This document shows, one piece after another, positions 50,875 through 59,352 of a stretch of 61,570 bases of DNA. Each line of letters starts with the position of its first letter. Position 1 is the first letter of the stretch. The notes under the pieces are model-generated. The model saw nothing but the letters and a program-made list of their open reading frames with translations, was not told the DNA's origin and searched no databases. The position numbers and the translations under genes were made by a program. The DNA is from Chelatococcus composti (GTDB taxonomy: Bacteria; Pseudomonadota; Alphaproteobacteria; Rhizobiales; Beijerinckiaceae): positions 1-61,570 of the forward strand of contig NZ_JACHEH010000011.1 of assembly GCF_014201415.1 (NCBI RefSeq). Direction: 5' to 3'.

Positions 50875-51786
50875 ATGAACAGCAGCGATCTCGCCTTCTT
50901 TCTCGCCGCGGCCCGCCACGGCGGCATCGGGCGCGCTGCGGTGGCGCTCAACACGGTCCAGTCCAACGTCACGGCCCGCATCCAGGCGCTCGAGGCGGAG
51001 ATCGGCCAGGCGCTCTTCACCCGGCACAGCCGTGGCGTACGCCTGACGCCAGCCGGCGAGCGCCTGATGCCCTATGCGCTGCGCATCGCGCAGCTGCTCG
51101 CGGAAGCGCGCGAGGCAGTGCGCGACGACCGCGCCAACCCTTCCGGCCTGCTGCGCATCGGCTCGCTGGAGACGACGGCGGCGCTGCGCCTTCCACCCGT
51201 CCTCGCCGCCTTCGCCCGCGCCTGCCCGCGGGTCGACCTGCATGTCGAGACCGGGACGAGCGAGGACCTGATCCGCAAGGTACTCGATGGAGACCTCGCC
51301 GCCGCCTTCGTCGTAGGCCCCGTGGCGCACGCGGCGCTCGTGGCCGAGCCCATGGTGGAGGAGGAGCTCGTTCTCGTCACGGCGCCCTGGCAGGGGCCGC
51401 CGCGCTGGCTGTCTTCCACCCCGGACGCTCCGGCCCTGGAAGGAAACAAGCTCATCGTGTTCCGGTCCGGCTGCAGCTACCGCCGACGCTTCGAGGCGCT
51501 CGTCGCGGCGGCCGGCGTTGCCGAGACCCGCTACCTCGAGTTCGGCACACTCGACGGCATCATCGGCTGCGTGGCGGCCGGCATCGGCATCAGCCTGCTG
51601 CCGCGCGCCGTGGTGGAGCCGGCCCGCGCCGCCGGACGGATCGCAATCCATGCCCTGCCCCCGGACAGCGCCCGCGCTGTAACCGTGCTGGTGCGGCGGC
51701 GCGACGCCCATGTGTCCGCCGCCCTCGCGCGCCTTGCCGACTGCGCGCGAGGTGCCATGTCCCCGGCCGGCCGCGATGCGGCGTGA
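50875..51786 (+). CDS. LysR family transcriptional regulator
   Basis: This 303-residue LysR protein has an N-terminal helix-turn-helix (DLAFFLAAARHGGIGRAAVALNTVQSNVTARIQALEAEIGQALFTRHSRGVRLTPAGERLM, about 5-65) and a C-terminal periplasmic-binding-like domain (about 90-290) that would bind an inducer. The domain resembles the YwbI/GltC-like group by general pattern only. It stands alone between irr and a haloacid dehalogenase gene on the same strand. The target and inducer are unknown; formate dehydrogenase regulation is a possibility based only on proximity. Confidence 0.9.
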   Translation: MNSSDLAFFLAAARHGGIGRAAVALNTVQSNVTARIQALEAEIGQALFTRHSRGVRLTPAGERLMPYALRIAQLLAEAREAVRDDRANPSGLLRIGSLETTAALRLPPVLAAFARACPRVDLHVETGTSEDLIRKVLDGDLAAAFVVGPVAHAALVAEPMVEEELVLVTAPWQGPPRWLSSTPDAPALEGNKLIVFRSGCSYRRRFEALVAAAGVAETRYLEFGTLDGIIGCVAAGIGISLLPRAVVEPARAAGRIAIHALPPDSARAVTVLVRRRDAHVSAALARLADCARGAMSPAGRDAA

Positions 51787-51949
51787 GATGGCGATGGGCA
51801 CCACGGCAATTGATGCCATTTTCGGCGCAGTTTCGGCACATCATGCCGCGCGCGTGCCATGCCTGCGGCGAGCGTGCGTGCGCGCCTGCCCCTAACCTTC
51901 TGCCGATCGTCAACCCGTGCCTGCACAGCGGCCAAGAGCGGAGTGCCCC

Positions 51950-52672
51950 ATGAAACTGACCGACTTCAAGGTGCTGACCTTCGACTGCTATGGCACGCTC
52001 ATCGACTGGGAGAGTGGCATCCACACGGCGCTGCAGCCGCTGGTGGCAAAAGGCGGCGTCCCCCACTCGCGCGACGAGGTGCTCGAGACCTTCGCGCGGC
52101 ACGAAAGCAGCCAGGAGGCCGAGACGCCCGACATGATCTACTCGGACCTGCTGGCCCGCGTGCATCGGCGCATCGCGGAGGAATGGGGCATTCCCACGAG
52201 CGACGAGGAGGACAGGCGCTTCGGCCAGTCTGTCGGCGACTGGCCGGCCTTTCCCGACTCGGCCTCGGCGCTGCAATACCTGCAGAAGTTCTACAAGCTC
52301 GTCATCCTCTCCAACGTGGACCGCGCCAGCTTCGCCCGCAGCAACGAGAAACTCGGCGTCACCTTCGACGCCGTCTACACGGCGCAGGACATCGGCTCCT
52401 ACAAGCCCGATCCGCGCAACTTCGCCTATATGCTGGAAAAGCTCGCCGGCCTCGGCTACGGCAAAGAGGATATCCTGCACACGGCCCAGAGCCTGTTCCA
52501 CGACCATGTGCCGGCCAAGGCCGCCGGCCTCGCCTCGGCCTGGATCGACCGGCGGCGCAACGAGGGCGGCTGGGGCGCGACACCGCCACCCCGTGGAGAT
52601 GCCCGCTACGACTTCCATTTCGCCAGCATGGCCGAAATGGCGAAGGCCCATCAGGACGCGCTGCGCGACTGA
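51950..52672 (+). CDS. Haloacid dehalogenase, type II
   Basis: This 240-residue HAD-superfamily hydrolase has nucleophile Asp12 in LTFDCYGTLIDWE, SNVDR (motif 2 serine), SYKPDPRNF (motif 3 lysine), and a late SLFHDHVPAKAAGL in place of the classic SxNxWD. Type II L-2-haloacid dehalogenases release halide from 2-haloalkanoates, but many homologues act on phosphoesters or other compounds. The family call is secure; dehalogenation is not. It runs 29 nt ahead of an Lrp-type regulator. Confidence 0.88.
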   Translation: MKLTDFKVLTFDCYGTLIDWESGIHTALQPLVAKGGVPHSRDEVLETFARHESSQEAETPDMIYSDLLARVHRRIAEEWGIPTSDEEDRRFGQSVGDWPAFPDSASALQYLQKFYKLVILSNVDRASFARSNEKLGVTFDAVYTAQDIGSYKPDPRNFAYMLEKLAGLGYGKEDILHTAQSLFHDHVPAKAAGLASAWIDRRRNEGGWGATPPPRGDARYDFHFASMAEMAKAHQDALRD

Positions 52673-52701
52673 GCCGGGCGTCTATCCGGAGTCCCGAGCC
52701 G

Positions 52702-53196
52702 ATGACCGGCGCCCCGAAGCTCGACCGCATCGACCTCAACATCCTCGTCCAGCTCCAGAGAAACGGCCGCATGACCAACGTCGCGCTGGCCGAGGCGGTC
52801 GGCCTGTCGCCGAGCCCCTGCCTGCAGCGGGTGAAGCGCCTCGAGGCAGCGCGCTACATCACCGCCTACGGCGCCACGATCAATCTTGCCAAGCTCGGCC
52901 AGACGGTGATGGTCTTCACGGAGGTGACGCTGAAAGATCACCGGCGGGAGGATTTCGTGCGCTTCGAATCCTTCATCCGCACGGTCGACGAGGTGATGGA
53001 ATGCCACCTCGTCAGCGGCGGCTACGACTATCTCGTGAGGTTCATCACCCGCGGCGTGCTGCACTACCAGGAGGTGATGGACCGCATCCTCGAGCACAAC
53101 GTCGGCATCGCCAACTACTTCAGCTACATCGTCCTCAAGTCTCCCTTCGTGCGCACGGAATATCCGCTCACGCTCCTCTTCCGCGAGGAGGACTGA
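52702..53196 (+). CDS. Lrp/AsnC family transcriptional regulator
   Basis: This 164-residue regulator has a winged helix (LDRIDLNILVQLQRNGRMTNVALAEAVGLSPSPCLQRVKRLEAARYI, about 7-53) and a RAM domain with VMECHLVSGGYDYLVRF. It resembles the BkdR-like group but nothing here shows its ligand. It is the second Lrp-type protein in the window, distinct from the one at 25.7 kb. It follows the dehalogenase-like gene closely and may be co-transcribed. Confidence 0.9.
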   Translation: MTGAPKLDRIDLNILVQLQRNGRMTNVALAEAVGLSPSPCLQRVKRLEAARYITAYGATINLAKLGQTVMVFTEVTLKDHRREDFVRFESFIRTVDEVMECHLVSGGYDYLVRFITRGVLHYQEVMDRILEHNVGIANYFSYIVLKSPFVRTEYPLTLLFREED

Positions 53197-53226
53197 GGGC
53201 GCACACGGCCGCCCCGGCCCGCGTGC

Positions 53227-54075
53227 TTACACGAGCTGGTAGACGTGCGCGGCATTGCCGCCGAAGACGCGCGTGCGGCCGTATTCGCCGAGCGGAGCCA
53301 GCAGCTCCTCGGCAGCGAGCACCACACGCTCATAGTCGGCTGCGAGCAGGCACACCGGCCAGTCGGAACCGAAGATCAGCCGCTCGGAGCCGAAGAGGGC
53401 GATGACGCGCGCGACATAGGGCGCAAGGTCGTGCACCCCCCAGCGCTTCCAGTCTGCCTCCGTCACGAGGCCGGATACCTTGCACCACACGTTGGGGCGC
53501 GCCGCCAGCTCCGCCATCAGGGAACTCCAGGGCTCCATCGCTCCCTCGGCGATGCGCGGCTTGGCCATGTGGTCGAGCACGAAGCGCACGTCCGGGTTCG
53601 CGTCGACGCAGCGGATCGCGGCCGGCAGCTCCCGCTCGCGCACCAGCAGATCGTAGGCGAGCCCCGCGCGGCCGACGGCGGCGATGCCCTCGATCACGTC
53701 CGGACGGGCGAGCCAGCCCGCATCCTCCTCGTCGTGCGCCTGGTGGCGGATGCCCTTGAGGAAGGCGCCGCCCGGCGCGCGCTGCAGCTCGGCCACCGCG
53801 CCTTCGACGTCCGGCCCCGTCAGGTCGACCCAGCCGACGACGCCGGCGATGAAGGCGGTCTCCTGCGCCATGGCGAGGAACTGGCACGTTTCCTCCATGT
53901 CCGAGCGCGTCTGGACGAGGACCGTCCGTGAGATGCCGGCGGCGGCGATGAGCGGCGCCATGTCCCTTGGGCCGAAGGGCCGGCGGATGGGCGCGAGCGC
54001 CTCCGGCGCCATCCAGGGATAGTCCGCCTCCTCAGGGTTCCAGAAATGGTGATGGGCGTCGATCCGTCCACTCAT
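53227..54075 (-). CDS. Amidohydrolase family protein (COG3618, lactonase-like)
   Basis: This 282-residue TIM-barrel hydrolase of the amidohydrolase 2 group starts MSGRIDAHHHFWNPEEADYPWM with the metal-binding HxH, and has FGSDWPVCLL (about 242-251) with the catalytic aspartate. COG3618 members include L-fuconolactonase, L-rhamnonolactonase and 2-pyrone-4,6-dicarboxylate lactonase. The neighbours (2-keto-4-pentenoate hydratase-like and SDR proteins) fit a lactone-based acid pathway. It is the distal gene of a leftward cluster, 126 nt after the hydratase. Confidence 0.88.
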   Translation of the reverse strand: MSGRIDAHHHFWNPEEADYPWMAPEALAPIRRPFGPRDMAPLIAAAGISRTVLVQTRSDMEETCQFLAMAQETAFIAGVVGWVDLTGPDVEGAVAELQRAPGGAFLKGIRHQAHDEEDAGWLARPDVIEGIAAVGRAGLAYDLLVRERELPAAIRCVDANPDVRFVLDHMAKPRIAEGAMEPWSSLMAELAARPNVWCKVSGLVTEADWKRWGVHDLAPYVARVIALFGSERLIFGSDWPVCLLAADYERVVLAAEELLAPLGEYGRTRVFGGNAAHVYQLV

Positions 54076-54201
54076 GGCCTTCTCGCTTATTGTGAGCCGG
54101 CGCGCGGACCCGTGCCCGGTATGCCCGCGCCTTTTGCATCGCCCATGATGTCACAGCTGCCGGCGCCGTCACCGGGGAAGTGGCACGCCGGCGCGCCACG
54201 G

Positions 54202-54954
54202 TCATGCCGCCAGGGCGAGCCGGCCGAGCCCCTCGATGCTCGCCTCGAGCGCCCAGGGGCGCTCGCAACGGAGGAGGCCGACGAGGCTGCCCGTCGTCAC
54301 GATCTGCCCCGCGCGCAGCCCGCCGAGCGTGTCGCGCTGCGTATTGGCCCAGGCCAGGAGCGGCGCAAGCGGATCTCCCGCCGGGTGGCCGCCCGTGGCG
54401 TCATGAAGGACATGGCCGTCGCGCACGACCCGGCAATGCAGCCCCGAGAGCGCATCGAACGGCACGGCCCCCACCGGCTCGCCGGCCACGAAGCCACCAT
54501 TGCCGAGATTGTCGGCGAGGAAGGCGGGAAACGGCGCCCCCGCCCCTTCGGCGAGGCGGCTTTCGATGAGCTCAATGCCGATGAGCACGCCGTCGAGTGC
54601 CGAGACGACCTCCTCGCGCGTGTAGCCGCCCGTCCGGGGCGGCAGGTCGCGGCCCAGCCGGAAGGCGATCTCCACCTCGACGGCATCCGCGCCCTGCCCG
54701 TCGGCCAGACGGTGGCCGGAGGGCAGAAGCGGCCCGAACATCGGCGCTGCCACGGGCGTGCCCTGCACGATGGCCACCTTCCAGCCGGCGATGGCCGCGT
54801 CCAGCCGGCGGGCGACGAGCCCCTGCACCGCATAGCCCTCGGCCATGTCGCGCGGCAGGTCGTGCCCCTCGCAGGCGACGGTTGCGCCGAGCCGGCGGGC
54901 CTCGACGAGCGCCTCAGCGATGGCGGCGAGGCGGAGCGGGATGTCGGGCAGCAT
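54202..54954 (-). CDS. 2-keto-4-pentenoate hydratase / fumarylacetoacetate-hydrolase family protein
   Basis: This 250-residue protein has the FAH fold used by MhpD-type hydratases and oxaloacetate-type decarboxylases. The acidic metal site is seen in DAVEVEIAFRLGRDLP (about 90-105) and GVLIGIELIESR, and the C-terminal LRAGQIVTTGSLVGLL (about 216-231) is typical of the hydratase branch. Its partner genes do not show a ring-cleavage dioxygenase, so classical meta-cleavage is not supported; hydration or decarboxylation of another 2-keto acid is likely. It starts 8 nt after the SDR gene. Confidence 0.86.
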   Translation of the reverse strand: MLPDIPLRLAAIAEALVEARRLGATVACEGHDLPRDMAEGYAVQGLVARRLDAAIAGWKVAIVQGTPVAAPMFGPLLPSGHRLADGQGADAVEVEIAFRLGRDLPPRTGGYTREEVVSALDGVLIGIELIESRLAEGAGAPFPAFLADNLGNGGFVAGEPVGAVPFDALSGLHCRVVRDGHVLHDATGGHPAGDPLAPLLAWANTQRDTLGGLRAGQIVTTGSLVGLLRCERPWALEASIEGLGRLALAA

Positions 54955-54962
54955 GAAGGTCC

Positions 54963-55721
54963 TCAATAGGTGGCGCGGCCGCCGGAGATGTCGAAGATGC
55001 CGCCGGTGGAGAACGAGCAGTCGTCGGAGGACAGCCACAGCACCAGCCGGGCGATTTCCTCCACCTCGACGAAGCGGCGCATCGGAATGCGGGCGAGGAT
55101 CTCCGCCCGGCGCTCGCTCGTGATCTCCTTCGCCATACTGGTCTCGGCTGCGGCGGGCGTGATGCAGGTGACGCTGATGGCCTCCTCGGCCGTCTCCTTG
55201 GCGACGGTCTTCGTCAGGGCGATGAGCCCCGCCTTGGAGGCGCTGTAGGCGCCGGCGCGCGGCATTCCCTCCTTGCCCTGGATAGAAGCGACGTTGACCA
55301 CGTGGCCGCGCATCGGCCGAGCCTCCTGCCCGCGCATCAGGCCGACCACGGCCCTTGTGACGAGATAGGCCCCAAAGAGGTTGACCTCGAGGACACGGCG
55401 GAAGTTCTCCGGATCGGTCTCCCACACCGGCTTCACCTCGCCGAGGATGCCGGCGTTGTTGACGAGGATGTCGATGCGCCCCCACCGCGCATGACAATCG
55501 CGGGCAGCGGCCTCCACCGCCGCGGCGTCGGTGATATCGAGCACCCTCTGCTCTGCCGCGCTGCCCAGGTCCGAGACCGCCGCCGCAAGCGCCGTCTCGT
55601 TCCGGTCCCACAGGCAAACGTGCGCGCCCGAGGCGATGAAGGCCGACGCGATGGCCCGGCCAATGCCACCGGCTCCGCCCGTGACGATGGCGGTGCGGCC
55701 GGCGAGGTCGTAGCGGTTCAT
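54963..55721 (-). CDS. Short-chain dehydrogenase/reductase
   Basis: This 252-residue SDR has TGGAGGIG (about 14-21), Asp in LWDRNET (NAD preference), NNAGILG, catalytic Ser in NVASIQG, and YSASKAG. The C-terminus GGIFDISGGRATY is classic. It probably oxidises an intermediate of the adjacent pathway. Its ATG overlaps the preceding gene stop by four bases, implying coupled translation. Confidence 0.92.
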   Translation of the reverse strand: MNRYDLAGRTAIVTGGAGGIGRAIASAFIASGAHVCLWDRNETALAAAVSDLGSAAEQRVLDITDAAAVEAAARDCHARWGRIDILVNNAGILGEVKPVWETDPENFRRVLEVNLFGAYLVTRAVVGLMRGQEARPMRGHVVNVASIQGKEGMPRAGAYSASKAGLIALTKTVAKETAEEAISVTCITPAAAETSMAKEITSERRAEILARIPMRRFVEVEEIARLVLWLSSDDCSFSTGGIFDISGGRATY

Positions 55722-56419
55722 GCCCCCTCCCCCACGAGCGGACGCTGGCACACCGCCTGCAGCCTGTAGAGCCCCAGCTGCGGCGTCCCCGTGCTGCCGG
55801 GCGCGAGCAGCCGGCCGCGCGCCAGCAGCTCCCGGCAGAAGGCGCCGAAGGGCGCCTCGTCGCCCCAGCCCTCGATCACCACGATCCAGCGCGGAATTCG
55901 GTTGGGTTCGGAGCGCGCCTTGCGCTCTGCGTTTTCGACGGCACTCGCCTCGGCGTCGGCGACAAGCAGGTGCGCCCCGGCGACGCCGGGCCGGGCGGCG
56001 AGATCCGGCAGCAACGCGTCGCGCATGGCGGCGAGATGGGTTTCGGCCGCCCCGTCCTCCACGTCGTAGCGGACAGTGGCCACATGCCCGCCCCCGCCGG
56101 GACCGAAGGTGGCCTCGACGCGGCAGATGGAGCGGGCGACCGAGCGGAAGTGTTTCACCGTCTTCAGCGTCCACGGCGTCGGCGCGTTGAGCCGCGCCGC
56201 GTAGTCCGGCCCGGTCACGACCGCGTGGTCACGCGCCTCGTAGAGGTTGAAGAACTCGAGGTCAGCCTCGCTCGCCACATAGCGGCGCCCGCGCAGGAAC
56301 CCCGGGATGGCGACCCGCTCCGGCATGTGCTCGACGCCGTGCCAGGCATAAAACTCCTCCCGTCCCTCGGGCTCGATATCGTGCCAGATGGCAACCGCCC
56401 CCCGTCCAGCAAGGCCCAT
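55718..56419 (-). CDS. Putative dimeric alpha/beta-barrel protein (DUF4286-like)
   Basis: This 233-residue protein has two apparent ferredoxin-like halves. The first reads AVAIWHDIEPEGREEFYAWHGVEHMPERVAIPGFLRGRRYVA (about 9-50), with the WH-x-x-EHMPERV motif common to DUF4286 and related barrels; a second half starts near residue 120. I am fairly sure of the fold but not of the activity; isomerase, lactonase or monooxygenase-like roles occur in this superfamily. It is the first gene of the leftward cluster and diverges from iclR. Start MGLAGRGAV is preferred over an upstream Met that would overlap the regulatory region. Confidence 0.7.
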   Translation of the reverse strand: MGLAGRGAVAIWHDIEPEGREEFYAWHGVEHMPERVAIPGFLRGRRYVASEADLEFFNLYEARDHAVVTGPDYAARLNAPTPWTLKTVKHFRSVARSICRVEATFGPGGGGHVATVRYDVEDGAAETHLAAMRDALLPDLAARPGVAGAHLLVADAEASAVENAERKARSEPNRIPRWIVVIEGWGDEAPFGAFCRELLARGRLLAPGSTGTPQLGLYRLQAVCQRPLVGEGA

Positions 56420-56483
56420 CGTGCTTCCTCCCTCGGCTCCCGCGCGGCGCGGCCGGGTGCCCGGCATTCTGCCGCGACGCGGA

Positions 56484-56513
56484 TTGACTTGACGCGCGAA
56501 CTGTCGCTATAGC
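56484..56513 (+). promoter_or_regulatory. Candidate promoter of the iclR-ABC operon
   Basis: TTGACT (56484-56489) is followed after 18 nt by TATAGC (56508-56513). On the other strand TTCCAA (56529-56534) and TATAGC (56506-56511) are 17 nt apart, giving a possible leftward promoter that shares the same -10 area. Confidence 0.5.
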
Positions 56514-56525
56514 TAGCAGACAACA

Positions 56526-56548
56526 AAATTGGAACGCAATTCCAATTT
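56526..56548. promoter_or_regulatory. Perfect 9-5-9 palindrome, candidate IclR operator
   Basis: AAATTGGAA (56526-56534) and TTCCAATTT (56540-56548) flank a CGCAA centre. The GGAA/TTCC core resembles IclR-family operators. It lies just downstream of the rightward start point and overlaps the leftward -35 candidate, so one bound dimer or tetramer could control both operons. Confidence 0.65.
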
Positions 56549-56588
56549 GGGATATCGTTCCACAACGAGAGAGAAACCGGGCCCGCGC

Positions 56589-57440
56589 ATGACCGTCGCC
56601 GCCGTCGATCGCTGTCTCAGCCTCATCGAGGCCCTTGCCGGGGAGCCGGAGCCGGTCGAGCTCGGCGTCCTCGCCGAACGCATCGGCATGCCCAAGAGCG
56701 CGACGCATCGCATGCTGACGACACTCGTGGAGCGCGGCTATGTCGCGCAGGATCCGGCGACGCAGGGTTATGGCCTGACGCTGCATCTCTCCATTCTCGC
56801 CTTCCGCAATCTCGATGCGCGCGGCCTGCCCGATGCCGGCCAGGTAGTGCTCGACCGGCTGGCGCGGCGCACGGGCGAGTATTGCCGCCTGTCCGTCGTC
56901 GAGGGCGAGCGTCTTGTCTGGGTGGCGCGCGCCCAGGGCGCAACCGCCGGGCTGCGCTACGAACCGGACATGGGCCAGGAGGTCGTGCTGCACACGACGG
57001 CGACGGGCAAGGCCTGGCTCGCCACCCTGCCCGAGAGCGAGGCGCTGCGCATCGTCTGCGCCCGCGGCTTCGAGACCGGCCCGGCGCTCGGCCCGCGGCG
57101 CCTCAGGACCGTCGACGAGCTGCGCCGCCACCTCGAGGAGACACGGGCGCGCGGCTATGCGCTCGCCGTCGAGGAGGGCGAGCCCGGCACCGTGGCGCTC
57201 GCCGTCGCCTTCCGTGCCGATGAGGATCCCGCGGCGCCGGTGGCCGGCACGCTCTCTGTTGCCGGCCCGCTCGTGCGCCTCGGCCCCGAGAGGCACGAGG
57301 CGATCGCCGCCGCCCTCCACGACGCGGCGCGCGAGATGGCGCAGCTGTGGCCGCTGCGCAAGCGCCAGCCCCGGCGGCTGGCAACCGTCGCGCCCGACGA
57401 GGCCGGCGATATCCCACCGCATCAGTTGAGGGCCGGATGA
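56589..57440 (+). CDS. IclR family transcriptional regulator
   Basis: This 283-residue regulator has an N-terminal winged helix (VDRCLSLIEALAGEPEPVELGVLAERIGMPKSATHRMLTTLVERGYV, about 6-52) and a C-terminal GAF-like IclR ligand domain (LHTTATGKAWLA about 134-145; ALAVEEGEPGTVALAVAF). IclR proteins typically sense small organic or aromatic acids. It overlaps the downstream permease gene by ATGA, so regulator and importer are one transcript. The Met at 56589 is chosen; an upstream Met would cross the palindrome. Confidence 0.9.
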   Translation: MTVAAVDRCLSLIEALAGEPEPVELGVLAERIGMPKSATHRMLTTLVERGYVAQDPATQGYGLTLHLSILAFRNLDARGLPDAGQVVLDRLARRTGEYCRLSVVEGERLVWVARAQGATAGLRYEPDMGQEVVLHTTATGKAWLATLPESEALRIVCARGFETGPALGPRRLRTVDELRRHLEETRARGYALAVEEGEPGTVALAVAFRADEDPAAPVAGTLSVAGPLVRLGPERHEAIAAALHDAAREMAQLWPLRKRQPRRLATVAPDEAGDIPPHQLRAG

Positions 57441-58270
57441 TGGCCGCCGATACGCAACACGCCGTCCTTCCCGCCGCCCGGGCCCCGGGCCTTGCGACCC
57501 GCACGCGCGGCTGGCTCGCCGCCGCGGCCTGGCCGCTCGCGAGCTTCGCCGTCCTGTTGCTTGTCTGGGAATGGGCGGTGCCGGCGCTCGAGATCCCGGA
57601 ATATATCCTGCCGGTGCCGTCAGCCTTCCTTGCCAAGCTCGTCGAGGCGCATGCCCTCATCTTCGACCATACGCTGGTGACGGCGAAGGAGATCCTGCTC
57701 GGCTTCCTGATGGCAACGGTGATCTCGATCCCGCTCGGTTTCCTCATCGTGTCGGTGCGGCTGCTGGAGAAGGCGGTCTATCCCATCATCGTCTTCTTCC
57801 AGCTGGTGCCGAAGATCGCGATAGCGCCGCTCTTCGTCGTCTGGTTCGGCTTCGGGCTGTTTCCGAAGGTGCTCCTCACCTTCCTGCTCTGCTTCTTCCC
57901 GACGCTGGTCGCCAGCATGACCGGCTTCCGCGCCCTCGATGAGCGGGTGCTTTATCTGACGCGCTCCATGGGCGCGAGCGGCTGGCAGACCTTCCGCTAT
58001 GTGCGGGTGCCGGCGGCGCTGAGCTACATCTTCTCGGGCCTGAAGGTCTCGATCGTCTTCGCCGCAACGGGCGCGATCGTCGGCGAGTTCGTCGGCGCCA
58101 ATGCCGGCCTCGGCTACCTGCTGCTGCGCGGCACGAGCTTCCTCGACATGCCGCTCATCTTCGCCTGCCTCGTTGCACTCAGCGTCGTCGGAATCCTCTT
58201 CAGCTACGCCGTCGAGATGCTGGAGGGGCTCCTGATGCCCTGGCAGCGCAAGGGCCGACACGAGGACTGA
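57437..58270 (+). CDS. ABC transporter permease (SsuC/TauC/NMT1-associated type)
   Basis: This 277-residue inner-membrane permease has six helices from about residue 30 and the coupling motif MTGFRALDERVLYLTRSMGASGWQTFRYVRVPAALSYIFSGLK (the EAA loop). Family members import nitrate, sulfonates, taurine, pyrimidine precursors or aromatic acids. Start ATG 57437 or 57440. Together with the following binding protein and ATPase it forms a three-gene importer. Confidence 0.9.
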   Translation: MMAADTQHAVLPAARAPGLATRTRGWLAAAAWPLASFAVLLLVWEWAVPALEIPEYILPVPSAFLAKLVEAHALIFDHTLVTAKEILLGFLMATVISIPLGFLIVSVRLLEKAVYPIIVFFQLVPKIAIAPLFVVWFGFGLFPKVLLTFLLCFFPTLVASMTGFRALDERVLYLTRSMGASGWQTFRYVRVPAALSYIFSGLKVSIVFAATGAIVGEFVGANAGLGYLLLRGTSFLDMPLIFACLVALSVVGILFSYAVEMLEGLLMPWQRKGRHED

Positions 58271-58321
58271 CTCCGGATCCCCGCGCAAGACGGGCGCGCA
58301 ACACAATCGAAAGGGAGGGAT

Positions 58322-59323
58322 ATGATGAGGAAGGCACTGCTGATCGCCGCAGCCGTCTCACTGGCACTGGGAACGGGCAACATGGGGGCGAGCGCGCAGG
58401 AGAAGCTCACCCCGATGAAACTGACGCTCAACTTCCTGGCAGCAGGGCCGAATGCCGGCTTCATGTATGCCAAGAAGCTGGGCCTCTACGAAAAGGCGGG
58501 CATCGACCTCACCATCGAGGAGGGCAAGGGCTCCGGCACCACCGCGCAGCAGGTCGCCACCGGGCAGACGGACGTCGGCTTCGCCGATGCGCCGGCGGCC
58601 ATGCAGTTGCGCACCAAGGGCGCGCCGGTGAAGATCGTCGCCCCCGTCCTGCAGACAAACGGCTTCGCCATCATCTCGCTGAAGGAAACCGGCATCAACA
58701 CGCCGCAAGATCTCGTCGGCAAGACCGTCGCCGTCCAGCCCGGCACGGCGCAGACGACGCTGCTCGACGCCATCCTCGCCGCGAACAACATCGACAAGTC
58801 GCAGGTCAACATCGTGAATATCGATCCCGGCGCCTTCGTCGGGGCCGTGCTGGAGAAGAAGGTCGACGCCATCCTCGGCGGTGCCGACTATCACTCCATC
58901 CAGATGCGTGACCGCGGCTTCGAGGTGACGGATCTCTTCTACCGCGATGTCGGTGTGCCCACCGTGGGCCTGTCGATCATCGCCCGCGACGACCGCATCG
59001 AGAAGGACGCCGACCTCTACAAGCGCTTCGTGGCCGCGAGCCTCGCCGGCTGGGAGGCAGCCCGCAAGAACCCGGACGAGGCCGCTGCCGCGGTGCTGGA
59101 GCAGTTCCCGTCGGTGACGAAGGAGCAGATCACCAAGCAGTTCGACGTGGTCTTCAAGCTGATGTGCGCCCCCGGTGCCAAGCGCCTTGGCGAGGTGCCG
59201 GAGAAGAACTGGGAGGCGACCTACACCCTGCTGACGACCTATCTCGACCTGCCGAAGGACAAGCCGATCAGCGACTACTACACCACTGCCCTGCTGCCGG
59301 CCGACGCCCCGGCCTGCGAATGA
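58322..59323 (+). CDS. ABC transporter substrate-binding protein (NMT1/THI5-like)
   Basis: This 333-residue periplasmic binding protein has a Sec signal cleaved after ASA (about residue 25). The mature part begins KLTLNFLAAGPNAGFMYAKKLGLYEKAGIDLTIEEGKGSGTTAQQVATGQTDVGFADAPA, the NMT1/SsuA family pattern. Relatives bind thiamine precursors, sulfonates, riboflavin or phthalates; the ligand cannot be read. GGGAGGG precedes two adjacent ATGs (58322, 58325). Its stop overlaps an ATG of the ATPase gene. Confidence 0.9.
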   Translation: MMRKALLIAAAVSLALGTGNMGASAQEKLTPMKLTLNFLAAGPNAGFMYAKKLGLYEKAGIDLTIEEGKGSGTTAQQVATGQTDVGFADAPAAMQLRTKGAPVKIVAPVLQTNGFAIISLKETGINTPQDLVGKTVAVQPGTAQTTLLDAILAANNIDKSQVNIVNIDPGAFVGAVLEKKVDAILGGADYHSIQMRDRGFEVTDLFYRDVGVPTVGLSIIARDDRIEKDADLYKRFVAASLAGWEAARKNPDEAAAAVLEQFPSVTKEQITKQFDVVFKLMCAPGAKRLGEVPEKNWEATYTLLTTYLDLPKDKPISDYYTTALLPADAPACE

Positions 59324-59352
59324 CGGCAGGGACCATGCGGCAGGTGAGGACG

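Noticed and set aside
58271-58321. TPP riboswitch before the NMT1/THI5-like binding protein
   Set aside because: The 51-nt gap is too short and contains no CTGAGA-type thi box.
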